A stretch of 64,000 bases of DNA from Sphingomonas daechungensis (lineage in GTDB: Bacteria > Pseudomonadota > Alphaproteobacteria > Sphingomonadales > Sphingomonadaceae): the NCBI RefSeq assembly GCF_014489495.1, contig NZ_CP060780.1, forward strand, positions 1,127,001 through 1,191,000. The letters run 5' to 3'. A program made the translations under genes and the position numbers. The first letter of the stretch is position 1; each line of letters opens with the position of its first letter. Positions 9,243 through 17,740 of this stretch are shown piece after piece. Under the pieces are notes generated by a model. That model searched no databases and was not told where the DNA came from. It worked only from the letters and a program-made list of their open reading frames with translations.

Positions 9243-10232
9243 TTAAGCTCCGCGCACCCGCTCGTAAACTTCAAGCCGGTCGACGCCGAGACGCCTGCCA
9301 TCGCTTGGCCTCCACAGCCCATGCGCGTCGGCGATCGCGTCCAGCCCGACATAACCGAACGACGACTTGCCTTCGCCGACGATGATCGGCGCGCGATAGA
9401 TGAGGATGCGATCGACCAAATCCGCCTCCAGGAAGGCGGTCGCGGTGGCCGATCCGCCTTCGACGAGCAGGTCATTGACGTCATGAAGTCGATAGACATC
9501 CGCCGGATTTGAAAGGATTTCCCATCCGGCGACGGCGTCCCGCGAGTCAAGAGTGCACGCCGGGGCGACCAGTCCTCCAGCCCGGCAAACGTACGTCGAG
9601 GCGCGGCGCATCGGCCTGGTATGTCCCTCGCCCGACCAGAATCATGTCGGAGTGCGCCCGCTCCAGATGCACATGCTTCCGCGCATCCTCGCCGGTGATC
9701 CATTTGCTCTCGCCGGACGGAAGAGCGATCTTTCCGTCGATCGACAATGCCAGCTTAAGGGTGATCCTGGGCCGTCCGAGTTCAAGCCGGGTCAGCCAAC
9801 CCGACAGCGATTCTCGCGCCGCCTTTCGGCCGACGCCCATCTTTACGTCGATGTCCGCTTCACGGAGTTTCTGGATGCCGCGACCAAGCACGCGAGGGTC
9901 CGGGTCCTTCAGTGCGATGACGACACGCGACGGCCGGGCCTCGACCAGCAGGTCGCTGCAAGCCGGGCCGCGCGGGCTTTCGTGCGCACAAGGTTCAAGC
10001 GTTGCGTAAACCGTCGATCCGCGCGCCTTCGATCCGGCCTGGGCAAGCGCGACGGCTTCGGCGTGCGGGCGGCCGCCGGCCGCCGTCGATCCTCGACCGA
10101 CGATTTCGCCTTTGCCGGAAACGATGACGCAGCCGACGTTGGGATTGGGGGCGCTCCGGCCACGCGCGGCTTCACCGAGCCGCACCGCCTCCGCCATGAA
10201 CCGCGAGTCTGGCGTTCCCCCGGCCCGCTCAC
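9243..10232 (-). CDS. ribD: Bifunctional deaminase/reductase RibD, frame broken
   Basis: RibD deaminates and then reduces the pyrimidine intermediate of riboflavin synthesis. The deaminase half carries the zinc motifs HAEAVAL and EPCAHESPRGPAC. The reductase half carries ITLKLALSIDGKIAL, ILVGRGTYQADAPRLD and LLVEGGSATATAFLE. Breaks near 9580 and 9525 are each fixed by one base, linking PRLDVRLPG to LEDWSPRRALLTRG and then to WEILSNPADVYRLH. The start is uncertain: a GTG at 10232 overlaps the upstream stop (GTGA) and becomes in frame if one G is restored in the run at 10217-10221. Otherwise the ATG at 10197 is used, which would lose part of the usual N-terminus. Confidence 0.88.
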
Positions 10233-10549
10233 ATTCCGAGCTGCTTTTCCAATTTCTGGAACTGGCGCTGCTTTTCCTTCGCCGCTGCGTCCTTCTTGGC
10301 CTGGTCGACCTTTTGCTGGGCGACGATCTCGGCATCGGTGCGGTCTGCGCTCCAGCTCTGAGCATAGACGATCTGCTGCGGCGGAGCCGTGTTGATCCTC
10401 GAATCGATCAGGAATTCGAAAACGATGACGGCTGTGACCAGCACGGCAAGGGCCGCGCCGATGAATTGCTCGCGGCTCCGCTGGCGCATGAAGGCGCGCA
10501 GATCGGCAAAGGCGGCGCGTGGGCCAACCGGTTTCGGGAACCAGGACAT
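10229..10549 (-). CDS. Small single-span membrane protein of unknown function
   Basis: A 106-aa protein beginning MSWFPKPVGPR, with one transmembrane segment at about residues 30-48 (IGAALAVLVTAVIVFEFLI) and a charged, Lys/Gln-rich, probably coiled C-terminal tail (residues 75-104). I do not recognise a named family. Its stop overlaps the proposed ribD start, so it is probably the first gene of the rib transcript. The membrane anchor plus a short helical tail suggests a structural or adaptor role, but nothing links it directly to flavin synthesis. Confidence 0.7.
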   Translation of the reverse strand: MSWFPKPVGPRAAFADLRAFMRQRSREQFIGAALAVLVTAVIVFEFLIDSRINTAPPQQIVYAQSWSADRTDAEIVAQQKVDQAKKDAAAKEKQRQFQKLEKQLGM

Positions 10550-10660
10550 GGGACGAATGTAGGCGCTGCGGCATGGGAGTGCCAGTCGCAGCGACCGGCC
10601 CGCGCTCGCTGAGCTAAAGCCGGCCTTTGGCATGTTTCAATCGCGCCTCGGCGGGAATTG

Positions 10661-10673
10661 AGAAGATTCTTCT
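10661..10673. promoter_or_regulatory. Dyad site 1, AGAAGA-T-TCTTCT
   Basis: AGAAGATTCTTCT is a 6-bp inverted repeat around one central base, preceded by GAATTG. The same 12-base block GAATTGAGAAGA followed by a mirrored TCTTCT recurs at 10789-10801. Paired operators of one regulator are the simplest reading. Confidence 0.45.
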
Positions 10674-10788
10674 GTCTATCGGCAGCCTAGCGGCAACATC
10701 CACGCTATTTCTGGTCTCCCTCTTGCCCATGAAGGCCCTGGGGTGGGAGTAGCGTCGCGTTCGGTTTTCAGAGCGCGCAGTCGAATTG

Positions 10789-10801
10789 AGAAGAATCTTC
10801 T
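10789..10801. promoter_or_regulatory. Dyad site 2, AGAAGA-A-TCTTCT
   Basis: The second copy of the dyad, 128 bp from the first and identical over GAATTGAGAAGA and TCTTCT. Only the central base differs, so each site is the reverse complement of the other across the core. It lies about 117 bp before the lipoprotein ATG. Confidence 0.45.
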
Positions 10802-10835
10802 CGTTTGATGTTCTCGGCAACCGACAACTCCCTAG

Positions 10836-10862
10836 GGCCCCGGCAGGTTCACTGCCGGGGCC
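10836..10862. other. 11-bp perfect hairpin in the leader of the lipoprotein gene
   Basis: GGCCCCGGCAG and CTGCCGGGGCC pair perfectly around a GTTCA loop. No U-tract follows on either strand, so it is not a standard intrinsic terminator. It could insulate the two divergent transcripts or stabilise or regulate the lipoprotein mRNA, whose start codon is 56 bp further on. Confidence 0.5.
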
Positions 10863-10917
10863 AATCCGAGATTTCGGGGGCGGGGCCCAATAAAGAAAGT
10901 TGCGGAGGATTTTGAAT

Positions 10918-11166
10918 ATGAAGCTTTTCCAAATCGCCAGCGTCGCGGTCGCCGCGGCAGCCCTTGCCGCGTGCGGTGGCGCGGCCAGCGAAGAGAATAC
11001 GGCGGTCGAGAACGTCTCGCTCGAGACGGAGAACCTGGATGCCGGTGCGGATCTCAACACGACCGACCTCAACACGGTCGACGCGAACGCGACGGTCGGC
11101 AACGAGGTCGATGCCAACGCGGCTGACAATGCAACGGCGGCGGACAATTCGACGAACGCTCAGTAA
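10918..11166 (+). CDS. Small Asn/Asp/Thr-rich lipoprotein
   Basis: An 82-aa protein with a clear lipoprotein signal: MKLFQIASVAVAAAALAAC, with Cys19 as the predicted acylated residue. The mature part is short, acidic and low-complexity, rich in Asn, Asp, Ala and Thr (for example ADLNTTDLNTVDANATVG). No named family or enzymatic motif is seen. An in-frame start at 10900 exists, but the ATG at 10918 is preferred because GGAGG lies about 11 bp upstream and the signal peptide begins there. It is a single gene closed by a strong terminator. The long leader with dyads and a hairpin suggests tight control. Confidence 0.75.
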   Translation: MKLFQIASVAVAAAALAACGGAASEENTAVENVSLETENLDAGADLNTTDLNTVDANATVGNEVDANAADNATAADNSTNAQ

Positions 11167-11181
11167 ACCCCTTGAGTGTGG

Positions 11182-11220
11182 GAAAGGGCGCGGTGCCGAA
11201 AGGCGCCGCGCCCTTTCTTT
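11182..11220 (+). terminator. Intrinsic terminator after the lipoprotein gene
   Basis: GAAAGGGCGCGG and CCGCGCCCTTTC form a 12-bp perfect stem around a 12-base loop, followed by TTT. The stem starts 15 bp after the lipoprotein stop. It abuts the convergent tonB stop at 11220-11222 and could also help end that transcript. Confidence 0.85.
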
Positions 11221-11876
11221 CATGCGAGCCGGAACGACAGGGTGATTACCGTCGACGAGGGGACCGGATGGCCGTCCTCGGTCGCCGGCTTGTAGCGCCA
11301 GTTCGCAATCAGGTGCCGGCGGGCTGCTTCGAAGAAGGAGCGGTCCACCTTTCCAACCGGTTCAACGGCCACGACGTGCCCGCGTTCGTCGATCGACAGC
11401 TTCAGCCGAAGCGTCGCCTCCTCCTCAAGCCGCTGCTTGTCAGCGGGATAAGGCGGCTTGATCAGCCGGTTCGGAGTGATGAATCGCGCCGCAATCCAAA
11501 CCGGATCGGGTACCGGGACTGGCACGACTTCCGGGCCGGTTCCGATCGGACCGGGCGTGGGCAGGGTCGGGATCGGAGTCTGGTCCACACTCGGTCCGCG
11601 TGGATTGGAAATGGGAACCAGCGGCTGAGTGTGATCGATGGACGAATTGGGCGGAGACTTCCGCTTTGGCGGCTCCGGCACCTTTTGCGGAGGCGGGTCC
11701 GGCGGAATCGGAATCTGATCCACGATGATCGGCGGCTCGAAAATGCGCGTGGGCAAGTCCATCTTCGCGGTCATCACCGCAGCAATCGCAACGGCGTGAA
11801 TTCCAACGATAAAGACGAGTGCACGCGGATGTTGGCGCTGGCCGACGAAGCCTGGTGGGCTGGCATAGACTGGCAT
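11220..11876 (-). CDS. tonB: TonB family energy transducer
   Basis: A 218-aa TonB protein. TonB spans the periplasm and transmits proton-motive force to TonB-dependent outer-membrane receptors. One N-terminal membrane anchor (ALVFIVGIHAVAIAAVMTA, about residues 19-37) precedes a Pro-rich periplasmic spacer (about 48-120, with PIPPDPPPQKVPEPPKRK). The C-terminal TonB domain has PPYPADKQRLEEEATLRLKL and a final NWRYKPATEDGHPV. The ATG at 11876 follows GGAGAGG; the frame is open 9 codons further up. No exbB or exbD is adjacent, so it relies on copies elsewhere. Confidence 0.9.
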   Translation of the reverse strand: MPVYASPPGFVGQRQHPRALVFIVGIHAVAIAAVMTAKMDLPTRIFEPPIIVDQIPIPPDPPPQKVPEPPKRKSPPNSSIDHTQPLVPISNPRGPSVDQTPIPTLPTPGPIGTGPEVVPVPVPDPVWIAARFITPNRLIKPPYPADKQRLEEEATLRLKLSIDERGHVVAVEPVGKVDRSFFEAARRHLIANWRYKPATEDGHPVPSSTVITLSFRLA

Positions 11877-11969
11877 GTCCCTCTCCTCTCTCAAGAGCAA
11901 CACGAGGGATGTTACAACATTACATGCTTATTACAAAGTGGTTTCTGCGAAGTCGTCCACCACCCCCAG

Positions 11970-13289
11970 TCAGCGCTTGGCTGCGGCCTTGAGTCTTTCC
12001 AGGGTAAGGCTCTTGCCCATCCGCTCGATGAGGCCGGCCATTTCCGGACCGCTCTCGCGCCCGGTGAGCGCGAGTCGCAGCGGATGGAACAGCTCGCGCC
12101 CCTTCTTGCCAGAGGTCGCCTTCAGCTCGGCGGTCAGCGCGCGCCAAGGCTCCTGCGTCCAATCCAGCCGTTCGGCGACCGCTGCGGCGTCCTTCATGAG
12201 CAGGCGCTCATCATGCGCCAGCTCCGGCACGTCGACGTCGCCGCGCAGCACATCGAACCATGACCGGAAATCGGACAACCGTTCCAAGTTCGGCCTCAGT
12301 AGCAACCAGTCTTCCTCCGCCGTGTCCGCGGGCAATCTGTCCTTGACCGCATCATGGTCCAGCTTGTGCAGCAGGCGGGCATTGAGGTGCTCGACCTCCT
12401 GCGGATCGAAATGCGCCGGCGCCCGGCCGAAATGCGCGAAGTCGAAATCGCTTGCCAGTTCATCCAGTGACGCAATCGGCTCGACCGGCTGCGAGGTCCC
12501 GATCCGCGCCAGCAACGACAGCATCGCCATGGGCTCGACGCCCTCCTCGCGAAGATGCTCGGCGCCGTAGGAACCCAGCCGCTTGGACAATTTGCCTTCC
12601 GATGCGACCAGCAAAGCCTCGTGGGCAAAAGACGGCGCCTCGCTTCCAAGCGCCTCGAACATCTGGATCTGCGCGGCGCTGTTGGTGACATGATCCTCGC
12701 CACGCACGATGTGCGTGATGCCAAGGTCGACGTCGTCGATCACGCTCGGCAGCAAATAGAGCCAGCTGCCGTCCTCCCGCCGGACGACCGGATCGGACAG
12801 CAGCTTCGGATCGAACCGCTGCGGACCGCGGATAAGATCGGTCCATTCTATCGGCCGCTCGTGATCGAGCCGGAAGCGCCAGTGCGGACGGCGGCCTTCG
12901 GGGACCGGCGCATTGTCAGGTTTCCGCTCATAAACCGGCGGCAGGCCGCGCCCGAGCAGGACCTTTCGGCGAAGCTCAAGCTCCCCCGGCGTTTCGTAGC
13001 AGGGATAGACGCGTCCCACCGACTTCAGCCGATCGAATTCGCGCTCGTAAAGGTCGAACCGCTCCGACTGGCGGACCTCGGCGTCCGGATCGAGTCCCAT
13101 CCAGCCAAGATCGTCGCGGATGGCTTCGACGAATTCCTTCCGGCTGCGCTCGCGATCGGTGTCGTCGATCCGCAGCAGGAACCTGCCGCGATGCTTTCGC
13201 GCGAACAGGAAGTTGTGCAGCGCGGTCCGGATATTGCCGACGTGGAGCCGCCCGGTCGGCGACGGCGCAAAGCGAGTGACGACGCTCAC
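11970..13289 (-). CDS. gltX: Glutamyl-tRNA synthetase, short form
   Basis: A 439-aa class I aminoacyl-tRNA synthetase. The HIGH-type signature is FAPSPTGRLHVGNIRTAL at the N-terminus (HVGN) and the KMSKS-type signature is GKLSKRLGS. DDTDRERS and LPSVIDDVDLGITHIVRGEDH are typical of GluRS. The C-terminal anticodon-binding region is shorter than in the roughly 480-aa enzyme. Alphaproteobacteria often carry two GltX proteins, one of which can charge tRNA-Gln, so this may be either the general or the GltX2-type enzyme. It overlaps the nadE stop by 4 bp and is probably read with it. Confidence 0.92.
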   Translation of the reverse strand: MSVVTRFAPSPTGRLHVGNIRTALHNFLFARKHRGRFLLRIDDTDRERSRKEFVEAIRDDLGWMGLDPDAEVRQSERFDLYEREFDRLKSVGRVYPCYETPGELELRRKVLLGRGLPPVYERKPDNAPVPEGRRPHWRFRLDHERPIEWTDLIRGPQRFDPKLLSDPVVRREDGSWLYLLPSVIDDVDLGITHIVRGEDHVTNSAAQIQMFEALGSEAPSFAHEALLVASEGKLSKRLGSYGAEHLREEGVEPMAMLSLLARIGTSQPVEPIASLDELASDFDFAHFGRAPAHFDPQEVEHLNARLLHKLDHDAVKDRLPADTAEEDWLLLRPNLERLSDFRSWFDVLRGDVDVPELAHDERLLMKDAAAVAERLDWTQEPWRALTAELKATSGKKGRELFHPLRLALTGRESGPEMAGLIERMGKSLTLERLKAAAKR

Positions 13290-14960
13290 TTCGGCAAGCC
13301 GGTGTGGAAGAAGTTGCTGATCGGGTAGCGACGGTCGCGGCCGAAGTTGCGCGCGCCGATCTTCACGCCCGGCGGAGCCTGCCTCCGCTTGTATTCCGCG
13401 CGGAGCACGAGTTGCTCCATCTTCGCGACAAGCTCTTCCGGCTCGCCCGTCGCGTTTGCCGTCTCCCGAACCGACATCTCCTTGTCGATCAGGGCCTCGA
13501 GAATGCGGTCGAGGTCGGAATAGGGCGGGAGGCTGTCCTCGTCTTTCTGTCCCGGACGCAACTCGGCCGTTGGCGGCTTGGTGATGACGCTGGCCGGCAT
13601 CACAGGTCCGTCCGGCCCGAGCGCACCCTCCGGTCTATTGCGGTTACGCCAGCGCGATAGCGCGAACACGGTCGTCTTGTAGGCGTCCTTCAGTACGTTG
13701 TAGCCGCCCGACATGTCGCCGTAGAGCGTCGCATAGCCCACGCTCATCTCGCTCTTGTTGCCGGTCGTCAGCAGCATGGGTCCGAACTTGTTCGACAAGG
13801 CCATCAGCGCGACCATTCGCAGACGAGCCTGGATATTTTCCTCCGCCAGACCGGGCATCGTTCCGGCAAACGCCTCGGCAAGCGCTTCGTCCATCGCGTT
13901 CACCCCCGGGCGATGGAGATGACGTCATGGCGGCAGCCGAGCAGTCGAGCGCACTCGCGTGCGTCTTCCAGGCTTTCGTCAGACGTATACTTGGAGGGCA
14001 GCATCACGCCCCAAACCTTGTCGGGGCCCAAAGCATCGACCGCAATTGCCGCCGAAAGTGCGCTGTCGATTCCTCCGGACAGCCCGAGGATCACGCCGGG
14101 GAAGCCATTCCGCCCGACGTAGTCGCGAAGGCCCACCATCATCGCCCGGTAGACATCCTCGGGAAACGGATCGAGCTCATGGCTTTCCTGCGTCTCGCAG
14201 ACCCAGCCGTCGGCTTCCCGCTTCCATTCGGTCAGCAACAGCTTCTCATCCCAGTCCGGGAACTGCACCACACGCTCCCCGTCGGGATGCATGATGAACG
14301 ACGAACCGTCGAATACCAACTCATCCTGGCCCCGACGCGGTTGAGGTACGCCATCGGCAGGCCGGTCATCGTGACCCGCGAACGGACGAGCAGGGCGCGC
14401 TTGTCGTCCTTGTCCAGCTCGTAGGGACTGCCATTCGGCACCAGCAGGATTTCCGCGCCGGCATCGGCGAGGTGCGAGCAAACGATCTCCTGCCAGATAT
14501 CCTCGCAGATCGGGACGCCGATTTTGACGCCGCGAAACTCGATCGGTTCCGGCAAGGGCCCCGACGCGAAGACGCGCTTCTCATCGAACGTGCCGTAGTT
14601 CGGGAGCTCGCGCTTTAGCCGGCGCGCGACCATCCGCCCGCCTTCCGCAAGGATCATCACATTGTAGTCGAGGCCGCCCTCGTTGTGGATTGATCCGAAC
14701 AGCAGCGCCGGCCCGGGCGAGGCCGTCGCGTCGATCAATCGCTCGGCTGCTTCCATCGTCCGCCGAACAAATTCGGGTTTGAGGACGAGGTCTTCGGGAG
14801 GATAGCCCGTAAGCTGCAGCTCCGGCACCATCAGCAGGTCGGCGCCGGACGCCCGATCGCGCACTGCCAGGATCGCCCTGGCGTTGCCCTCAAGGTCGCC
14901 GACCCTTTGGTTCATCTGGGCGAGCGCAATGCTCAGTCGATTGGTCACTTCGGCAGCCAT
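13286..14960 (-). CDS. nadE: Glutamine-dependent NAD+ synthetase, frame broken twice
   Basis: NadE makes NAD+ from deamido-NAD+ using ammonia from glutamine. The N-terminal nitrilase-like glutaminase shows its triad: Glu47 (VPELQLTGYP), Lys116 (LKRELPNYG) and Cys152 (GVPICEDIW). The C-terminal synthetase has the ATP loop LGLSGGIDSA, then NKSEMSVGYATLYGDMSGG and the terminal DRRYPISNFF. Breaks near 14330 (a lost G, NRVG to QDELVFDG) and near 13910 (a lost C, VISIA to NAMDEALAEAF) are each repaired by one base, giving about 558 aa, a normal length. It is divergent from prs across a 95-bp gap. Confidence 0.92.
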
Positions 14961-15055
14961 GCGGGCGATTTAGCGTCTGGGCAGCCCTCGGCAACCTTTA
15001 CGGCACCGTGACTCGCTCGCTAAGGCGATGAGACCGCAAGGGGGAAGCACAGCCG

Positions 15056-15991
15056 ATGAAACTTCTCGCCGGGAACAGCAACACGCCGCTGGCCCGATCC
15101 ATCGCCGACTATCTCGAGATTCCGCTGACGGAGGCGAGCGTCCGCCGCTTCGCCGATGAGGAGATTTTCGTCGAGATCAACGAGAACGTGCGCGGCGAGG
15201 ATGTCTTCGTCCTGCAGTCCACCAGCTATCCGGCCAACGACAATCTGATGGAACTGCTGATTTGCATCGACGCGCTCCGCCGTGCGTCGGCCAAGCGGAT
15301 CACCGCGGTCGTCCCCTATTTCGGCTACGCCCGCCAGGACCGGAAGCCCGGGCCGCGCACGCCAATTTCGGCCAAGCTGGTCGCCAACCTGATTACCACC
15401 GCCGGAGCCAACCGCGTCCTCTCGGTCGACCTGCACGCCGGCCAGATTCAGGGCTTCTTCGACATTCCGACCGACAATTTGTTCGCCGCTCCGGTCATCG
15501 CGGCCGATATTCAGGCGCGCCTTTCGAACAAAAACCTGATGATCGTATCGCCGGACGTCGGCGGCGTGGTTCGCGCTCGCGGCCTCGCCAAGCGGCTCGA
15601 CAACGCCCCGCTGGCGATCGTCGACAAGCGGCGCGAACGCGCCGGCGAGTCCGAGGTCATGAACATCATCGGCGACGTCGAGGGCCGCACCTGCATCCTC
15701 GTCGACGACATCGTCGATAGCGCCGGCACTCTCTGCAACGCTGCTGCAGCCCTCCGCCAGCAGGGCGCCGAGGAAGTCTTCGCTTATTGCACCCACGGCG
15801 TCCTTTCGGGCGGGGCCGCCGCTCGCGTCGGCGCTTCGGAGCTCAAGGAGTTGGTGGTCACCGATTCCATCTACAGCGGCGAGCCCGATACCGAAGGCGA
15901 CAAGATTCGCCGCCTGACGATCGCACCCTTGCTGGCGGAGGCGGTCCGCCGCATTGCCGACGAAAGCTCCGTCTCCAGCCTGTTCGACTGA
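15056..15991 (+). CDS. prs: Ribose-phosphate pyrophosphokinase
   Basis: A 311-aa PRPP synthase, which makes phosphoribosyl pyrophosphate for nucleotide, His, Trp and NAD synthesis. Motifs include [20 protein letters not shown] at the start, [18 protein letters not shown] (ATP loop), [11 protein letters not shown], and the PRPP-binding [18 protein letters not shown]. It is complete with no frame break. It is divergent from nadE, another PRPP-linked pathway. Confidence 0.97.
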   Translation: MKLLAGNSNTPLARSIADYLEIPLTEASVRRFADEEIFVEINENVRGEDVFVLQSTSYPANDNLMELLICIDALRRASAKRITAVVPYFGYARQDRKPGPRTPISAKLVANLITTAGANRVLSVDLHAGQIQGFFDIPTDNLFAAPVIAADIQARLSNKNLMIVSPDVGGVVRARGLAKRLDNAPLAIVDKRRERAGESEVMNIIGDVEGRTCILVDDIVDSAGTLCNAAAALRQQGAEEVFAYCTHGVLSGGAAARVGASELKELVVTDSIYSGEPDTEGDKIRRLTIAPLLAEAVRRIADESSVSSLFD

Positions 15992-16017
15992 CGGGCGTTC
16001 GGCCTGGGCCTGGGAAC

Positions 16018-16046
16018 TTGCCTTAAACGGCTGCCCTCTCTATAGG
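16018..16046 (+). promoter_or_regulatory. Probable promoter for rpmI-rplT
   Basis: TTGCCT at 16018-16023 and TATAGG at 16041-16046 are separated by 17 bp, a good housekeeping sigma-factor arrangement. It lies about 100 bp upstream of rpmI and gives a long enough leader to hold the hairpin at 16056-16071. Confidence 0.5.
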
Positions 16047-16055
16047 CGCCCAGCT

Positions 16056-16071
16056 TTCCAAATCATTGGAA
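16056..16071 (+). promoter_or_regulatory. Hairpin in the rpmI leader
   Basis: TTCCAA-ATCA-TTGGAA is a perfect 6-bp stem with a tetraloop just after the expected transcription start. Many L35/L20 operons are autoregulated by L20 binding to leader RNA, so it is a candidate part of such a control element. The match is structural only. Confidence 0.35.
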
Positions 16072-16146
16072 GACCGATGGCCCGGCCAAAAGGCATGCCG
16101 TGGCGGTTGGATTATGTCGCGTCTTTCGGGACGCAAAGGAGACGAA

Positions 16147-16350
16147 ATGCCCAAGCTGAAGACCAAGAGCGGCGTGAAAAAGCGCTTCAAGCTCACGGCG
16201 ACCGGCAAGATCAAGCATGGTGTCGCGGGCAAGCGCCACCGCCTGATCAGCCACAACGCCAAATATATTCGCCAGAACCGCGGTACAGATGTTCTCGCCG
16301 ACGCCGATACGGCGCGCGTGAAGCTCTGGGCGCCCTACGGCCTCAAGTAA
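16147..16350 (+). CDS. rpmI: Ribosomal protein bL35
   Basis: A 67-aa basic protein starting [17 protein letters not shown], the bL35 signature, with the conserved [20 protein letters not shown] stretch. The ATG at 16147 follows AAGGAGAC. The frame is open upstream, but the bL35 N-terminus fixes the start. It is followed 13 bp later by rplT. infC, often the first gene of this operon, is not here. Confidence 0.97.
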   Translation: MPKLKTKSGVKKRFKLTATGKIKHGVAGKRHRLISHNAKYIRQNRGTDVLADADTARVKLWAPYGLK

Positions 16351-16363
16351 GGAGTAGCGGGAC

Positions 16364-16738
16364 ATGGCACGCGTCAAGCGCGGCGTAACCACGCGCGCAA
16401 AGCACAAGCGGATCCTCGACAATGCGAAGGGCTATTACGGCCGTCGCAAGAACACGATCCGCATCGCCCGCCAGGCAGTCGAGAAGGCAGGCCAGTACGC
16501 CTACCGCGACCGCAAGGTGAAGAAGCGGAGCTTCCGCGCCCTCTGGATCCAGCGCATCAACGCTGCGGTCCGCGCGGAAGGCCTGACCTACGGGCAGTTC
16601 ATCCACGCCCTCAAGCTTGCGAACATCGACCTCGACCGGAAGGTCCTGGCCGACATCGCGATGCACGAAGGCGAAGCGTTCAGTGCCATCATCGCTCAGG
16701 CGAAGAAGGCTCTCGAAGGCAACAAGGCCGCGGCCTAA
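16364..16738 (+). CDS. rplT: Ribosomal protein bL20
   Basis: A 124-aa bL20, an early-assembling 50S protein that binds 23S rRNA and in several bacteria represses its own operon. The N-terminus [18 protein letters not shown] and the [20 protein letters not shown] motif are diagnostic. Translation is probably coupled to rpmI (AAGGAG just before the ATG). A strong terminator follows. Confidence 0.97.
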   Translation: MARVKRGVTTRAKHKRILDNAKGYYGRRKNTIRIARQAVEKAGQYAYRDRKVKKRSFRALWIQRINAAVRAEGLTYGQFIHALKLANIDLDRKVLADIAMHEGEAFSAIIAQAKKALEGNKAAA

Positions 16739-16760
16739 GCCTCAGCGCTGAAGAAAAAGG

Positions 16761-16800
16761 AAAGGGCGTCGGAGCTTCGGTTCCGGCGCCCTTTTCGTTT
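16761..16800 (+). terminator. Intrinsic terminator after rplT
   Basis: AAAGGGCG pairs with CGCCCTTT, the stem continues inside with CGGA/TCCG around a small loop, and TTTTCGTTT follows. It begins 22 bp after the rplT stop. Confidence 0.85.
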
Positions 16801-16861
16801 CGGGTTAGCTGTCAGCTTTGGGCGGATAGCGGGCATAAGGACATTTCGCGTCCCGACAGAA

Positions 16862-17662
16862 CTAACCTGTCAAAACTGTCCGCGCTGCCGACAAATGTGC
16901 CCTGCTGATTGGAACTACCGTGTCATCAACCAGCCGGGCAATCGCTCGTCCGGACGTTCTTTCCAGCACGCGAACACCGTCTTTGGCCACCCACCAGCTA
17001 CGGTGCACGCGAAGGCCCAGCCGGGAATCGATCAGTGCCGCCGCGTCCGCCAGCCGCATCAAGACCAGTGCCGAGCCGTGGAGGGTGTGCACACGCACGT
17101 AATGATCCTCGGCCTCAAGCGCGAGTATGTCTCGGCGCAAGGCAGGCGGAAGCTTCGACACGAACTCGGGCGGGTATTCGGGAGCGGCGGCTGGCTGTTC
17201 CACGGGTGCGGCCGCACTCATCCAGTTGTCCGGAGATGTGAGCCAGGCGATCAGCAGCTGCACCAGCGCCACGTACGGATACAAGCCGAGCAACTGCAGA
17301 GGACTGAATGCTCTGCCTGGTCGAACCACGCCCATGGCCCACGCCACGAAGAAGGTCATGGGCACCGCGGATGCGGCTGCTATGGCGACGATCCGCGTTG
17401 CCTGCTTCCCGCCCAACGCAGCGGATGAAAGCACTCGCCCGGCGGCGGCGGCGGCGCCAAAGCCGACGAGCGCTACGTCCATCCAGAATGCATATTTCAC
17501 GGCCGGGGCGAGTGCGGTTTGCGATCCGAATGGACCTGTCACTCCAAGCAGCGCGCCGATAGCGAAGGCACTGATCGGCCCGCGCCATTTCCCCATCTGC
17601 CGCCATTCACGCATCGCCAATTGCATCGGCCCACCGGTCACGAAATATCGAAGGCTATTCAC
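16862..17662 (-). CDS. Membrane-bound LytTR-type DNA-binding regulator
   Basis: About 266 aa. Four hydrophobic segments fill roughly residues 30-155 (ISAFAIGALLGVTGPFG, FWMDVALVGFGAAAAAG, IVAIAAASAVPMTFFVAWAM, YPYVALVQLLIAWL). The C-terminal third is a LytTR domain (ILALEAEDHYVRVHT, LGLRVHRSWWVAKDGV, VVPISRAHLSAART). LytTR domains bind direct repeats near promoters. This membrane form lacks a receiver domain, so activity is probably tuned by the membrane part. The GTG at 17662 follows AGGGAAAG; an ATG at 17626 is an alternative. It is divergent from a secreted protein gene 78 bp away, a plausible target. Confidence 0.82.
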   Translation of the reverse strand: MNSLRYFVTGGPMQLAMREWRQMGKWRGPISAFAIGALLGVTGPFGSQTALAPAVKYAFWMDVALVGFGAAAAAGRVLSSAALGGKQATRIVAIAAASAVPMTFFVAWAMGVVRPGRAFSPLQLLGLYPYVALVQLLIAWLTSPDNWMSAAAPVEQPAAAPEYPPEFVSKLPPALRRDILALEAEDHYVRVHTLHGSALVLMRLADAAALIDSRLGLRVHRSWWVAKDGVRVLERTSGRAIARLVDDTVVPISRAHLSAARTVLTG

Positions 17663-17740
17663 GACTTTCCCTGTTGTCGACCGGCATCGCCACCCGCCAA
17701 CCGAGCACCACAACGCCGCTATGGCGACAGGGAGGAAGTA

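Larger units (their letters stand above)
10550..10917. other. Long non-coding gap with repeated dyads and a strong hairpin
   Basis: A 368-bp divergent intergenic region between the small membrane protein (leftward) and the lipoprotein gene (rightward). No convincing ORF is present. It holds two near-identical dyad sites at 10661 and 10789 and an 11-bp perfect hairpin at 10836-10862. The last 55 bp form the leader of the lipoprotein mRNA. Confidence 0.6.
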
